Shown in pieces: positions 18,008 to 27,626 of a stretch of DNA of 39,605 nucleotides (the stretch's first letter is position 1; each line of letters begins with the position of its first letter). The position numbers were made by a program, and so were the translations under genes. This stretch comes from Desulfocapsaceae bacterium (GTDB lineage Bacteria > Desulfobacterota > Desulfobulbia > Desulfobulbales > Desulfocapsaceae), in contig JAQVER010000033.1 of assembly GCA_028697885.1 (NCBI GenBank), positions 1-39,605 of the forward strand. Reading direction: 5' to 3'. A model generated the notes under the pieces. That model had not been told where the DNA came from. It was given only the letters and a program-made list of their open reading frames with translations, and made no database searches.

Positions 18008-18895
18008 ATGAGTGCAAAGATCATAAGCGGTACTGAAGTGGCTAAGGCGATCCGTGAAGAGTTAAAGGTTGAAGTCGCGGAGATGGTGGAGAAACATGGG
18101 GTTACCCCCGGGCTGGTCACTATCCTGGTGGGTGAGAATCCTGCCTCTCAATCTTATGTGGCTGCCAAAAACAAGACTGCCCATGCCCTTGGGATTCATT
18201 CCGAGCAGGTGACTCTGGCTGCGGATACCAGTGAGGCAGATTTACTGGCACTGGTTGATAAATACAATAATGATCCGAAGATCCACGGGATTTTAGTACA
18301 GCTTCCACTGCCTAAGCATATTAACGAGGCCAATATCCTCTATGCTATCAGTCCAGACAAGGATGTGGATGGCTTCCATCCTGTGAATGTGGGCAAGATG
18401 GTCTTAGGCGAGCAGTGCTTTCTTCCCTGTACCCCTCATGGCATACTTGAATTGCTGGTTCGCAGCGGAGTGGAGACCAGCGGTGCCGAGGTAGTGGTGA
18501 TTGGCCGCAGTAATATCGTCGGTAAGCCCATTGCCAATCTGATGCTGCAAAAACGTTCCGGTGGAAATGCCACGGTTACCCTTTGTCATACCCGCACGAA
18601 AGACATGGCAGCCCATTGTCGACGTGCCGATATCCTCATTGCGGCAGTCGGGGTGCCAAAGATGGTGACTGCCGATATGGTGAAAGACGGGGTGGCTATT
18701 ATCGATGTCGGAGTGAATCGTATCGGCATGACTGAGGCTGGAAAGGCTATTCTTGCAGGTGATGTTGATTTTGAATCGGTGAAAGAAAAGGCCTCCTATA
18801 TCACTCCGGTTCCTGGTGGCGTTGGTCCCATGACTATCACCATGCTGATGAAGAATACGGTGCAGGCTGCAAAGATAGCTGGAAAACTGATCTAA
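18008..18895 (+). CDS. folD: Bifunctional methylenetetrahydrofolate dehydrogenase / methenyltetrahydrofolate cyclohydrolase
   Basis: A 295-residue cytosolic enzyme that interconverts methylene-, methenyl- and formyl-tetrahydrofolate, the middle steps of the methyl branch of the Wood-Ljungdahl pathway. NPASQSYVAAKNKTAHALGI carries the catalytic lysine region. GILVQLPLPKHIN, SPDKDVDGFHPVNVGKM and CTPHGILELL are conserved FolD blocks. VVVIGRSNIVGKPIANLML is the nucleotide-binding motif, and PGGVGPMTITMLMKNT closes the protein. Nicotinamide preference (NAD or NADP) is not decided here. As first gene of the block, ahead of cooS by 58 bp, it is probably devoted to C1 flux rather than only biosynthesis. 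Confidence 0.96.
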   Translation: MSAKIISGTEVAKAIREELKVEVAEMVEKHGVTPGLVTILVGENPASQSYVAAKNKTAHALGIHSEQVTLAADTSEADLLALVDKYNNDPKIHGILVQLPLPKHINEANILYAISPDKDVDGFHPVNVGKMVLGEQCFLPCTPHGILELLVRSGVETSGAEVVVIGRSNIVGKPIANLMLQKRSGGNATVTLCHTRTKDMAAHCRRADILIAAVGVPKMVTADMVKDGVAIIDVGVNRIGMTEAGKAILAGDVDFESVKEKASYITPVPGGVGPMTITMLMKNTVQAAKIAGKLI

Positions 18896-18953
18896 TATAG
18901 AAAGTTATAATACGAGGTATCGTTCCCATACGATTTATTCTGGAGGAAACACG

Positions 18954-20936
18954 ATGAGTGATGAGAGAAACGGATGCAGCTCCTGTAATACGATTACCGG
19001 TGCATCGACCAAAGATCTGTTAAATCAGGATCTGGCCAAGCAGGTGCGTACTGCCTATGACCGTATTGACAGCCGGGGCATGTCATCCTGCCTTTTCGGC
19101 TCCAGCGGTACCTGTTGCAAGGTCTGTAATATGGGACCATGTCAGATTATTGATGGGGTAGACGCTATGGTTGGTGTCTGTGGAGCTACGGCTGATACGG
19201 TTGCTGCCAGAAACTTCGCCCGGATCATTGCGGCGGGCACTGCCGCCCATACCGATCATGCCCGAGAAATGGTGCGTGGGTTTATTGCCACAGCCAAGGG
19301 GGAGACTCCCCATGAAATAAAGGATGTTCAGAAGTTGCATGTCTTGGCTGAGGTCTTCGGCATTGCCACGGAGGGCCGTGATAAAAATGAGATCGCTTTG
19401 GAACTTGGCAACAAGGCTCTGGCTGAGTTCGGTCAACAGGATGGTCTGCTTACCATGATCAAGCGTGCCCCGAAAAAACAGCAGTCGATCTGGAAAAAAT
19501 TGGGTGTTGAACCGCGCGGCATTGATCGTGAAGTTGTCGAAACCATGCATCGGACCCATATGGGTGTTGATCAGGAGTATCACAATATTATGCTTCAGGG
19601 CTCCAGATGTGCCCTGGCAGATGGTTGGGGTGCCTCCATGCTTTCCACTGAGCTCACCGATATCATGTTCGGCACTCCTGTTCCCCGCCGTGCCATTGTC
19701 GATCTCGGTGTATTGAAGGAAGATCAGGTGAATGTTACCGTTCATGGTCATGAACCGCTGCTGGCCGAATCACTCTGTCTGGCTGCCGAGGATCCGGAGA
19801 TTCTGGCTCTCGCCAAGAAGGTGGGGGCGAAGGGAATCAATCTGGCCGGCGTCTGTTGTACCGGTAATGAGATCCTCATGCGTCGCGGGATTCCCGTGGC
19901 CGGCAGTTTTATCCAGCAGGAAATGGTACTGGCAACCGGCGCTGTTGAGGCTATGGTGGTTGATGTCCAGTGCGTCATGCAGTCAGTGGCCCAGGTTGTT
20001 AAAAGCAAACATACTGATATTATCACCACCAATTATCGGGCCAAGATGCCTGACGCCATTCATATTCAGTTTGAAGAACATGATGCCATGGGCTCGGCTA
20101 AAAAAATCCTGATCCATGCCATAAATAACTTTAAAAAACGGGGCGAGTATTATATCCCTACCGATAAAAAGTTTGACGTGGTAGTTGGCTTTAGCCATGA
20201 GACCATCAACTATATGCTGGGCGGACGTTTCCGTCAGAGCTACCGGCCTCTTAACGATAATATCATCAACGGCCGGATCAAGGGTGTGGCGGCGCTGGTT
20301 GGCTGCGAACATTATAAATATGCTGATGATGTTCACTTTAAGATTGCCGTCGAGCTGCTGAAGAATAACGTCCTCATCCTCGCCACCGGCTGTGCGGCCC
20401 AGGCCCTTGGCAGAAGAGGACTGATGCGGCCCGAGGCTGCGGCTGAGTACTGCGGGGCAGGTCTGGCTGAGGTCTGTGAGACTGTTGGTATGCCGCCTGT
20501 CCTCCACGTTGGCTCCTGTGTTGATAACAGCCGTTTATTGATCGCTTTGAGCGAGATGGTGAAAGAGGGTGGTCTTGGTGAATCCATTGCCGATCTGCCG
20601 GCCTGTGGTACGGCTCCTTTGTGGATGAGTGAAAAAGCGGTAGCCATTGGTCAATATTTTGTAGCAAGCGGTGCCCATGTCGTGTTCCAGAATCTTCCGG
20701 TAACAGGTGCGAAAGGCTTTAACAAATATCTTCTTGAAGGAATGAAGGAAGAGTATGGTGCTTGCTGGGACTACGAAGAAGATCCCATCAAATTGGCCCA
20801 TAAGATGATCAAGGCCATAGATGAAAAACGTGAGGCTTTGGGAATTAACAAGAAACAGGATCGTGTCCTCTTTGATATGGGGATGCGTCGTGAGCTGACT
20901 ACGGGTATTCCGGGTCTGGGCTGCGGACAGAAATAA
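18954..20936 (+). CDS. cooS: Anaerobic carbon monoxide dehydrogenase, catalytic subunit
   Basis: A 660-residue nickel-iron-sulfur CO dehydrogenase that interconverts CO2 and CO for acetyl-CoA synthase. The N-terminal cysteines fit the D- and B-cluster pattern: Cys46, Cys54, Cys55, Cys58, Cys63 and Cys76, in CLFGSSGTCCKVCNMGPC. Later blocks include GINLAGVCCTGNEILMRRG and DVQCVMQSV, with C-cluster ligands, plus VALVGCEHYK, LATGCAAQALG and HVGSCVDNSRLL. Length is normal for the monofunctional CooS/AcsA family. GGAGG precedes the ATG. With acsB and acsC downstream it should act as the AcsA partner in CODH/ACS. A GU-containing 8-bp hairpin at 20957-20975 follows the stop. The nickel-insertion gene cooC is not seen nearby. 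Confidence 0.96.
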   Translation: MSDERNGCSSCNTITGASTKDLLNQDLAKQVRTAYDRIDSRGMSSCLFGSSGTCCKVCNMGPCQIIDGVDAMVGVCGATADTVAARNFARIIAAGTAAHTDHAREMVRGFIATAKGETPHEIKDVQKLHVLAEVFGIATEGRDKNEIALELGNKALAEFGQQDGLLTMIKRAPKKQQSIWKKLGVEPRGIDREVVETMHRTHMGVDQEYHNIMLQGSRCALADGWGASMLSTELTDIMFGTPVPRRAIVDLGVLKEDQVNVTVHGHEPLLAESLCLAAEDPEILALAKKVGAKGINLAGVCCTGNEILMRRGIPVAGSFIQQEMVLATGAVEAMVVDVQCVMQSVAQVVKSKHTDIITTNYRAKMPDAIHIQFEEHDAMGSAKKILIHAINNFKKRGEYYIPTDKKFDVVVGFSHETINYMLGGRFRQSYRPLNDNIINGRIKGVAALVGCEHYKYADDVHFKIAVELLKNNVLILATGCAAQALGRRGLMRPEAAAEYCGAGLAEVCETVGMPPVLHVGSCVDNSRLLIALSEMVKEGGLGESIADLPACGTAPLWMSEKAVAIGQYFVASGAHVVFQNLPVTGAKGFNKYLLEGMKEEYGACWDYEEDPIKLAHKMIKAIDEKREALGINKKQDRVLFDMGMRRELTTGIPGLGCGQK

Positions 20937-21029
20937 AAGACTGAACGTTGAAAGCAGGGTGCACGCGGTGTGCCCGGCAACTGAATCGTTACGAATTTAG
21001 CGAGTTTTTCTGATGGAGGAGCGCGTCCG

Positions 21030-23735
21030 ATGAAATCGGGGAGTAATCTTGAAAGGGTGTTGAGGGCTGGAGAGTTCGCGGTAACAGGTGAACTGGGGCC
21101 TCCTAAAAATGGGAACCCTGAAGTGGTGCGGGAAAAGGCGCGTCTCTTGAAAGGTCATGTGGATGCGGTGAATATCACCGATTGCCAGACGGCAATCGTT
21201 CGCATGTCATCAATTGCAGCAGGTCTGATTACCCAGAATGAAGGGGTTGAGCCTGTAATCCAGATGACCTGTCGAGACAGGAATCGTATCGGGATGCAGT
21301 CAGATATTCTGGGTGCTCAGGCCCTGGGTCTGAAAAACCTACTTTGTCTAACTGGTGATCATCAGAAATTCGGCAATCATCCCGGATCAAAAGGGGTCTT
21401 TGATATGGACTCCATTCAGATGCTCGGTATGGTCAAGGCCATGCGGGATGAAAAGCAATTTCAGTGCGGTGAAGAAATAAAGAGCAATGAACCTCGGCTC
21501 TTCCTTGGTGCTGCTGCCAATCCCTTTGCTCACCCTTTTGAATATCGGGCGGTACGCTTAGGGAAAAAGGTGGCCGCTGGGGCAGATTTTGTCCAGACCC
21601 AGATTATTTATAATGTGGAGAGATTTGCTAAGTTCATGGAGATGGTTCGTGATCTTGGTCTTGATGAAAAGGTCTTTATCCTGGCAGGCGTCACTCCTCC
21701 TAAATCCCTGGGCATGGCTCGCTATATGAAGAGTTCTGTACCGGGAATGGATGTGACTGATGATGTGATCCGGCGGATGAAGGATGCTAAAGACAAGCAA
21801 GAGGAAGGAATCAACATCTGTGTTGATATCATCCAGCAGGTCAAGGAAATCAAGGGTGTTGCCGGTGTCCATGTCATGGCCATTGAATGGGAAAGTGCGG
21901 TGCCGGAGATACTGAAACGGGCCGGGCTGCTGCCAAGACCATCTGTCTTTGCTGAGGCTGCTGCCGAGGGTGTGACGTCTGTTGGTGAGAAACAGGAATC
22001 CATCCAGGTCCAGGCTGTGGATATGGAGAAGGTGCTTGACAAGGCCAGAGCTGAGGCGGAAACAATCGTCGCTACTGCCCGCAGAGAGGCGGAAGCACTG
22101 ACGGCGAAGGCCCAGGCAGCAATGCCGGGCACCGGTGGTGCGCAAGTGGCTGCGGCTGATACGAATATGACGGGAACAACTGTGCCTGTGAGCACAACAG
22201 ATAGCGCAATAGATGACGCAGGAGAGCATGAGATGAATGAAAAAGAGCGTATCATGGCCTTGGATGCCATGAATCAGGGGCTGTCCGCCTTGAAAAAGGC
22301 CTATGGCCTGTCCGACGAGCAGTTTGAGGCCATTACCAATTTTGCAGGCGCTCATGCCATTCTCAATCGTGAGCCGCAAAAAGCTGTTGTGACTTCTGCA
22401 CCTACGCCTGCTGCACCTGTTGCACCTGTTGCAGCTCCTGCACCAACTCCGAAAGTGGATACGGCAGCTGAAGATGCTGCTAAAGCAGAAGCTGAGGCGA
22501 AGGTGAAGGCGGAGGCTGAAGCCAAGGTTGCAGCAGAGGCTGCTGCCCAGGCCAAGGCCCAGGAAGCGGCGGCCCAACAGGCAGCCCAGGAAAAGGCCGC
22601 AGCAGAAGCGAAATTGAAGGCTGAAGCTGAGGCAAAGGCAGCGGCAGAAGCCAAGGCCAAGGCCGAAGAAGAGGCTCAGGCAAAAGCTGCAAGTGAGGCA
22701 GCAGCTCAGGCAGCAGCGCCATCTGCCGGGAGTACCGATTTCGCAGTTGCCGCATTGGCCCTTGAGAAGACGACTCTCGCCGAACGCGCTGGCAAGGTCG
22801 ATGAGAAATCCTATAAAGAAAAATATACTGGGGTGATTCGTGAGACCGTTCTCGGTAATGGTGATCATACCATTACAGTCGGTGGCGCTGCATCCATGCC
22901 CTTCCATCTCTTTGAAGGCAATCAGCCGCACAAATCCTTGATTGCCATGGATGTTCTCGATGCACGACCTGAAGACTGGCCTGAGACTCTGGCTCAGCAC
23001 TTCACTGATGTCATGGACAGTCCGGTTGCATGGGCTCAGAAATGTATCAAGGAATTTGGCGCCGAGGCTATTAATATTTCGCTTGTTTCCACTGATCCCA
23101 ACGGCATGAATCGTTCTGCTGCCGATGCGGCGAAGATTGCCGCCCAGGTCATTGAGGCGGTCGAAGTGCCGATCATTGTCTGGGGATGTGGCAATAATGA
23201 GAAGGATACTGAAACGCTGCGCGATCTGACCTCGGTTATCGGCAATAAAAAAGTGTGCCTGGCTCCTCTGGAGGATGCCAACTATCGTGCCATCGGCGCC
23301 ACCGCCATGGCCTTCCAGCATGCCATAGTCGCAGCCTCTCCCATTGATGTGAATCTGGCCAAACAGTTGAATATTCTTCTGCAGAACCTTGGTGTCCCTC
23401 TGGAAACGGTGCTGATGGATCCATCCGTGGGAGCCCTTGGCTACGGTATTGAGTATACCTATTCGGTCATGGAGCGTATCCGCATGGCTGCTCTAATTCA
23501 GCAGGATGAGAAACTACAGGTTCCCATTATCTGTAATCTTGGTCGTGAGGTATGGAAGGCTAAGGAAACCAAGCTGCCCACTGATGCCATGATTGGCGAT
23601 CAGGAGAAGCGTGGAATCATGATGGAGGCCCTGACTGCAAGCTGCATGCTTCTGGCTGGTGGTGAGGTTTTGATCATGCGTCATCCCAAAGCGGTGGCCA
23701 TGACGAAATCATTGATTAATGGTTTGATGGGTTGA
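21030..23735 (+). CDS. Fusion of MetF-like methylenetetrahydrofolate reductase and AcsD (corrinoid protein small subunit)
   Basis: An open frame of 901 codons with three parts. Residues 1 to about 312 are a MetF-type TIM barrel: EFAVTGELGPPKN with the catalytic-type Glu21, VNITDCQTA, LLCLTGDHQ, and ADFVQTQIIYNVERF. Residues about 314-568 are low-complexity, with a small helical island at 402-450 and a strongly Ala/Lys/Glu-rich coiled-coil stretch at about 478-562. Residues about 570-901 are AcsD, the cobalamin-binding small subunit of the corrinoid iron-sulfur protein: SLIAMDVLDARPEDWP, INISLVSTDPNGMNRS, VPIIVWGCGNNEKD, VLMDPSVGALGYGIEYTYSV. It would reduce methylene-THF and hold the methyl-carrying corrinoid in one chain. 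An internal ribosome-binding site could also make AcsD alone. It lies between cooS and acsB. Confidence 0.9.
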   Translation: MKSGSNLERVLRAGEFAVTGELGPPKNGNPEVVREKARLLKGHVDAVNITDCQTAIVRMSSIAAGLITQNEGVEPVIQMTCRDRNRIGMQSDILGAQALGLKNLLCLTGDHQKFGNHPGSKGVFDMDSIQMLGMVKAMRDEKQFQCGEEIKSNEPRLFLGAAANPFAHPFEYRAVRLGKKVAAGADFVQTQIIYNVERFAKFMEMVRDLGLDEKVFILAGVTPPKSLGMARYMKSSVPGMDVTDDVIRRMKDAKDKQEEGINICVDIIQQVKEIKGVAGVHVMAIEWESAVPEILKRAGLLPRPSVFAEAAAEGVTSVGEKQESIQVQAVDMEKVLDKARAEAETIVATARREAEALTAKAQAAMPGTGGAQVAAADTNMTGTTVPVSTTDSAIDDAGEHEMNEKERIMALDAMNQGLSALKKAYGLSDEQFEAITNFAGAHAILNREPQKAVVTSAPTPAAPVAPVAAPAPTPKVDTAAEDAAKAEAEAKVKAEAEAKVAAEAAAQAKAQEAAAQQAAQEKAAAEAKLKAEAEAKAAAEAKAKAEEEAQAKAASEAAAQAAAPSAGSTDFAVAALALEKTTLAERAGKVDEKSYKEKYTGVIRETVLGNGDHTITVGGAASMPFHLFEGNQPHKSLIAMDVLDARPEDWPETLAQHFTDVMDSPVAWAQKCIKEFGAEAINISLVSTDPNGMNRSAADAAKIAAQVIEAVEVPIIVWGCGNNEKDTETLRDLTSVIGNKKVCLAPLEDANYRAIGATAMAFQHAIVAASPIDVNLAKQLNILLQNLGVPLETVLMDPSVGALGYGIEYTYSVMERIRMAALIQQDEKLQVPIICNLGREVWKAKETKLPTDAMIGDQEKRGIMMEALTASCMLLAGGEVLIMRHPKAVAMTKSLINGLMG
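22221..22235 (+). promoter_or_regulatory. Internal ribosome-binding site and in-frame ATG inside the MetF-AcsD frame
   Basis: GGAG at 22221-22224 lies eight bases before an in-frame ATG at 22233-22235 (codon 402, MNEKERIMALDAMNQG). Initiation here would give a 500-residue AcsD with a long N-terminal helical extension, made alongside the fused form. This would also mark the ancestral acsD start if two genes were joined. It is visible in the sequence but its use is unproven. Confidence 0.4.
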
Positions 23736-23833
23736 TTTCAGCAAACAGCCGCAAGGTTATTGTCTCAGTCAGATTTATGGCAAGCTGATTGCTGATAGCT
23801 GATAACAGGGATATAAATAAGGGAGTTTAGATT

Positions 23834-26038
23834 ATGTCGAAGATCATCTGTTCCGCTGCCATTCGTGGGGCCCGGAAAATTATAGATATGGCCGAGGAGA
23901 GTTATGAAGAGGCGTTGAAGAAATATGGCGCCGATCATGAGGTCTCCTTTCCAAATACCGCCTATTATCTGCCAGTTATCTACAGTATGCTGGGTGCGAA
24001 GGTGGAAAAATTAGGTGATATGAAGGATATCTTTCAGGAATGTAACAAGCTGATGCCGCCGGTGGTAACCGAAGATATCTGGCTGCCCTATCTGGCGCCG
24101 GCGCTTGATGCCGGTATGGCTACCTTTTTTGCTGAAGAGATGTATGAGGCTGTTCGTTATCTGAACACCCCTAATTATTACACCAAGACCGAGGATCCTA
24201 CTGCCGAGAGCATCTGGCTGGGTGCTGCTGATGATGTTATCTTCCGGAAACGCGGGGTTGAATTTGTTGACGGCACGGCCCCGGGCTTTGCCGCGATCAT
24301 GGGAACTCCGGCCGATAAGGAAGTAGCCTCCAAGATTGCCCTTGAATTGCAGGAGAAAAATCTCTACATCTTCATGCATGACCAGACAAATGGTCAGACC
24401 ATGCCGGATCTCCTGGTTCAAAATAATGTCCAGGTGGGCTGGAATACGCGTCTGGTTCCTTTTGGCCAGAGCTATACCACGGCGGTCTTTGCCATCGGTT
24501 TTGCCTGCCGTGTAGCCATGGCCTTTGGCGGGATCAAGCCTGGTGATTATAAAGGCAATCTGATCTATAATAAAGACCGGACCTTTGCCTTTGTCATGGC
24601 CTTTGGCCCGGTCAGTGATGAGTGGTATGCCAATGCCGCCGGTGCGATCAACTGGGGATTTCCGACTATCTCTGATTATGATATTCCCGAAGTGTTGCCC
24701 ACCGGTATCTGTACCTACGAACATGTTGTTTCCAATATCCCCCACAACGAAATTGTCCAGAAGGCCATCGAGGTACGCGGCCTGAAGGTGAGTATCACCA
24801 AGATCGATATCCCTCTGGCCTTCGGTCCTGCCTTTGAGGGTGAGCGGGTGCGTAAGGATGAGCTGTTCATGGAGTGTGGCGGCGGTCGGACTCCTGGTGT
24901 TGAGGTGCTTATTTCTAAAAGCATGGATGAAGTTGAGGATGGATTGGTCACCCTTGAAGGTCCCGATATCTGCGATATTGAGCAGGGGCAGAATCTTCCA
25001 CTCGGTATTCTGGTTGAGGTGGCCGGACGCGAGATGCAGTCAGATTTTGAGCCGATCCTTGAGCGGCAGTTCCATCACCTGACCAACTATATCCAGGGCA
25101 TCATGCATATGGGCCAGAGAAATATCATGTGGGTGCGGATTGGTAAGGCGGCCGTTGAAAAGGGATTCTCCTTCAAACATATTGGCGTGGTCCTGCACGG
25201 GAAGTTGCATCAGGAGTTTGGCGCCATCGTCGATAAGATCCAGGTCAAGCTCTACACCGTTGAGGATAAGGTGCGTGAGGTTATGGCCCTGGCTACTTCG
25301 GTCTATACCGAGCGTGATCTGCGGCTGGGAGCCATGACCGATGAGACCGAGGATGTGTTCTATTCCTGTACCCTCTGTCAGTCCTTTGCCCCGAGCCATG
25401 TCTGTGTCATCACCCCTGAGCGCATCGGGATGTGTGGTGCCTATAACTGGCTGGATGGTAAGGCCTCCTATCAGATCAACCCAACCGGCCCTAACCAGCC
25501 CATTGACAAGGGTGAATGTACTGACCCTGATAATGGCTATTACGTCGGCATCAATGAGTTTGTCAATCAGGCCTCTCGCGGAGCAGTTCCTGAGGTCAGT
25601 TGTTACTCCCTGATGAATAATCCCATGACGGCCTGTGGTTGTTTTGAGGCCATTGCCGCCATGCTGCCTACCTGTAACGGAATCATGGTGGTGAACCGCG
25701 ATTTCCTGGGCATGACTCCGTCAGGAATGAAATTTACCAGTCTTGCCGGTATGGCCGGCGGTGGTATGCAGACTCCCGGATTCATGGGGGTCAGCAAGCA
25801 CTATATGACCAGTAATAAGCTGTTCAAGGCTGAGGGCGGTCTCAAGCGTGTTGTCTGGATGCCCAAGATGTTAAAGGAAGAGATTGGCGAGAAGTTGAAA
25901 GAAGTATGTAAGAATATTGGTATGCCTGAGTTGTATGACATGATTGCCACTGAGGAGCAGGGGACCACCGAAGAGGAGATCTATAAATTCCTCAAGGAAA
26001 AAGGGCATCCGGCGCTGGAGATGGAGTCTGCTGTTTAG
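23834..26038 (+). CDS. acsB: Acetyl-CoA synthase catalytic subunit (CODH/ACS beta)
   Basis: A 734-residue bacterial-type acetyl-CoA synthase that joins CO, a methyl group and CoA at its nickel A-cluster. The A-cluster ligands are all present: Cys512, Cys515, Cys524 and Cys534 (CTLCQSFAPSHVCVITPER and GMC), then the Cys601-Gly602-Cys603 triad in MTACGCFEA. The large N-terminal domain that docks on CO dehydrogenase is present (MSKIICSAAIRGARKIIDMA), unlike the shorter archaeal CdhC. Length is close to the Moorella enzyme. AGGGAG precedes the ATG. It lies 98 bp after the MetF-AcsD gene, in a spacer with three GCTGAT repeats, and 220 bp before acsC. Confidence 0.97.
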   Translation: MSKIICSAAIRGARKIIDMAEESYEEALKKYGADHEVSFPNTAYYLPVIYSMLGAKVEKLGDMKDIFQECNKLMPPVVTEDIWLPYLAPALDAGMATFFAEEMYEAVRYLNTPNYYTKTEDPTAESIWLGAADDVIFRKRGVEFVDGTAPGFAAIMGTPADKEVASKIALELQEKNLYIFMHDQTNGQTMPDLLVQNNVQVGWNTRLVPFGQSYTTAVFAIGFACRVAMAFGGIKPGDYKGNLIYNKDRTFAFVMAFGPVSDEWYANAAGAINWGFPTISDYDIPEVLPTGICTYEHVVSNIPHNEIVQKAIEVRGLKVSITKIDIPLAFGPAFEGERVRKDELFMECGGGRTPGVEVLISKSMDEVEDGLVTLEGPDICDIEQGQNLPLGILVEVAGREMQSDFEPILERQFHHLTNYIQGIMHMGQRNIMWVRIGKAAVEKGFSFKHIGVVLHGKLHQEFGAIVDKIQVKLYTVEDKVREVMALATSVYTERDLRLGAMTDETEDVFYSCTLCQSFAPSHVCVITPERIGMCGAYNWLDGKASYQINPTGPNQPIDKGECTDPDNGYYVGINEFVNQASRGAVPEVSCYSLMNNPMTACGCFEAIAAMLPTCNGIMVVNRDFLGMTPSGMKFTSLAGMAGGGMQTPGFMGVSKHYMTSNKLFKAEGGLKRVVWMPKMLKEEIGEKLKEVCKNIGMPELYDMIATEEQGTTEEEIYKFLKEKGHPALEMESAV

Positions 26039-26258
26039 AGTCCTTAATAAATGAGCAAAGCTTTTTGCCCCATTTATGTTACGGATTCTCATGCCGCTCC
26101 CAAGAAACAGCCAATCTGTTCCTGTTGTTTCATGGAGTGGCGTCTGGCAGAGAGCGTGCCAGGACCCATTACTGAATTTTTATTAGTGAGCTGCAAGCGT
26201 ATTGCATTGAACAGTTCACTATGACTCATTTTTGTAGATACAACTGGAGGATATTATC

Positions 26259-27614
26259 ATGGCTTTAACCGGTATTCAAATTCTCAAGATGCTGCCTAAA
26301 AAGAACTGCGGTGAATGCAGCATCCCCACCTGTCTGGCATTTGCCATGAAAGTTGCGGCTGGTCAGGTTGAAATTGATACCTGTCCCTACGTCAGTGATG
26401 AGGCCAAGGCTACTATTGGTGAGGCTTCTGCCCCACCAATCCGTACATTAAAGCTGGGCAGCGGTGACGATGCCTTTACTGTGGGCGGCGAGACCTGCAT
26501 GTTCAGGCATGAAAAGCGTTTTGTCAATCCCACCGGTATAGCCGTACTCGTTTCCACAGATATGGATGAGGCTGCTGTCAGTGGCCGGATCGACCGTTTC
26601 AATACCTTAGTCTATGAACGTGTCGGTGTGATCATGAAAGCCGATCTTATTGCCGTCAAAGACAGTAAGAATGACGAGGCTTCGTTTACCGATCTGGTGC
26701 AGAAAGTGCTTGATGGTTCTGCCCGTGCCGCCCTGATCCTGATGAGTGATACACCCGCCCATCTTGCTGCCGCTGCCAAACTCTGTGGAACACGTATTCC
26801 GCTTCTTTACGGTGCTACTGCAGAAAACGCCGATGCCATGATCCAGGTTGCCAAGGAATGTTCAGCGCCGGTTGCAGCCAAGGGTACAAACATTGATAAT
26901 TGTATTGATGTGACCAATACCCTGCTCGCTGCGGGACTAAAGGATCTGGCCATTGATACTGGAGCCAGAACATTGCGTGCGGCCTTTGAAGATAATGTCG
27001 TGGCCAGACGCTCTGCGGTTAAAGTCAAATTCAAGCCTTTGGGATTCCCAACTTTGACTTTTCCCTGTGAGATGAGCGACGATCCCATGATGGAGGCGAT
27101 GATTGCCTCTATTTTGATTGCCAAGTATGCCGGCATCATTGTTCTTTCCGATCTGCAGGGGGACATCCTCTTTCCGTTGCTGTTGGAGCGCATGAACATC
27201 TTTACCGATCCGCAGCGGCCAATGGTGGTAACCGAGGATGTCTATCCGCTGACCGGTCCTGGTGAAGATTCTCCCGTGGTTATTACCTGTAACTTCTCGC
27301 TTACCTATTTTATTGTCTCCGGTGAGATTGAAGGCTCCAAGGTACCAACCTGGCTTCTTATTAAAGACACAGAGGGCCTTTCCGTACTTACTGCCTGGGC
27401 TGCCGGCAAATTCGGCGCTGATATGATCGCCCAGTTTGTGAAAAAGAGCGGGATTGAAGAGAAAGTTAAACATCGCGACCTGATCATTCCCGGCTATCTT
27501 GCCTCCCTGAAGGGTGAACTGGAAGAGGAACTTCCTGCCTGGAATATTATTATCGGGCCAAGAGAGGCCGGTCATCTTCCTGTCTTTTTGAAGGAATGGA
27601 AACCATCAAAATAG
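26259..27614 (+). CDS. acsC: Corrinoid iron-sulfur protein large subunit (CODH/ACS gamma)
   Basis: A 451-residue large subunit of the corrinoid iron-sulfur protein, which carries the methyl group to acetyl-CoA synthase. The N-terminal [4Fe-4S] domain has Cys17, Cys20, Cys25 and Cys42 (KNCGECSIPTCLAFAMK, then DTCPY). The TIM barrel follows (VNPTGIAVLVSTDMDE), and the C-terminal corrinoid-binding domain includes FPCEMSDDPMMEA and SLTYFIVSGEIEGSKVPTWL. Length is normal. It pairs with the AcsD domain made two genes upstream. TGGAGG lies before the ATG. The spacer after it contains a set of inverted repeats (27627-27699). Confidence 0.96.
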   Translation: MALTGIQILKMLPKKNCGECSIPTCLAFAMKVAAGQVEIDTCPYVSDEAKATIGEASAPPIRTLKLGSGDDAFTVGGETCMFRHEKRFVNPTGIAVLVSTDMDEAAVSGRIDRFNTLVYERVGVIMKADLIAVKDSKNDEASFTDLVQKVLDGSARAALILMSDTPAHLAAAAKLCGTRIPLLYGATAENADAMIQVAKECSAPVAAKGTNIDNCIDVTNTLLAAGLKDLAIDTGARTLRAAFEDNVVARRSAVKVKFKPLGFPTLTFPCEMSDDPMMEAMIASILIAKYAGIIVLSDLQGDILFPLLLERMNIFTDPQRPMVVTEDVYPLTGPGEDSPVVITCNFSLTYFIVSGEIEGSKVPTWLLIKDTEGLSVLTAWAAGKFGADMIAQFVKKSGIEEKVKHRDLIIPGYLASLKGELEEELPAWNIIIGPREAGHLPVFLKEWKPSK

Positions 27615-27626
27615 TAGAGAACGATA

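Noticed and set aside
22465..22730. Repetitive DNA in the metF-acsD linker considered as a tandem repeat array
   Set aside because: Units are irregular in length and sequence. The pattern is explained by an Ala/Lys/Glu-rich coiled coil, not by an exact DNA repeat.
21558..23321. Open frame of 587 codons on the minus strand opposite metF-acsD
   Set aside because: It is a by-product of codon use and the Ala/Lys/Glu-rich repeats on the plus strand. Its translation has no recognisable domain, while the plus strand encodes clear MetF and AcsD domains.
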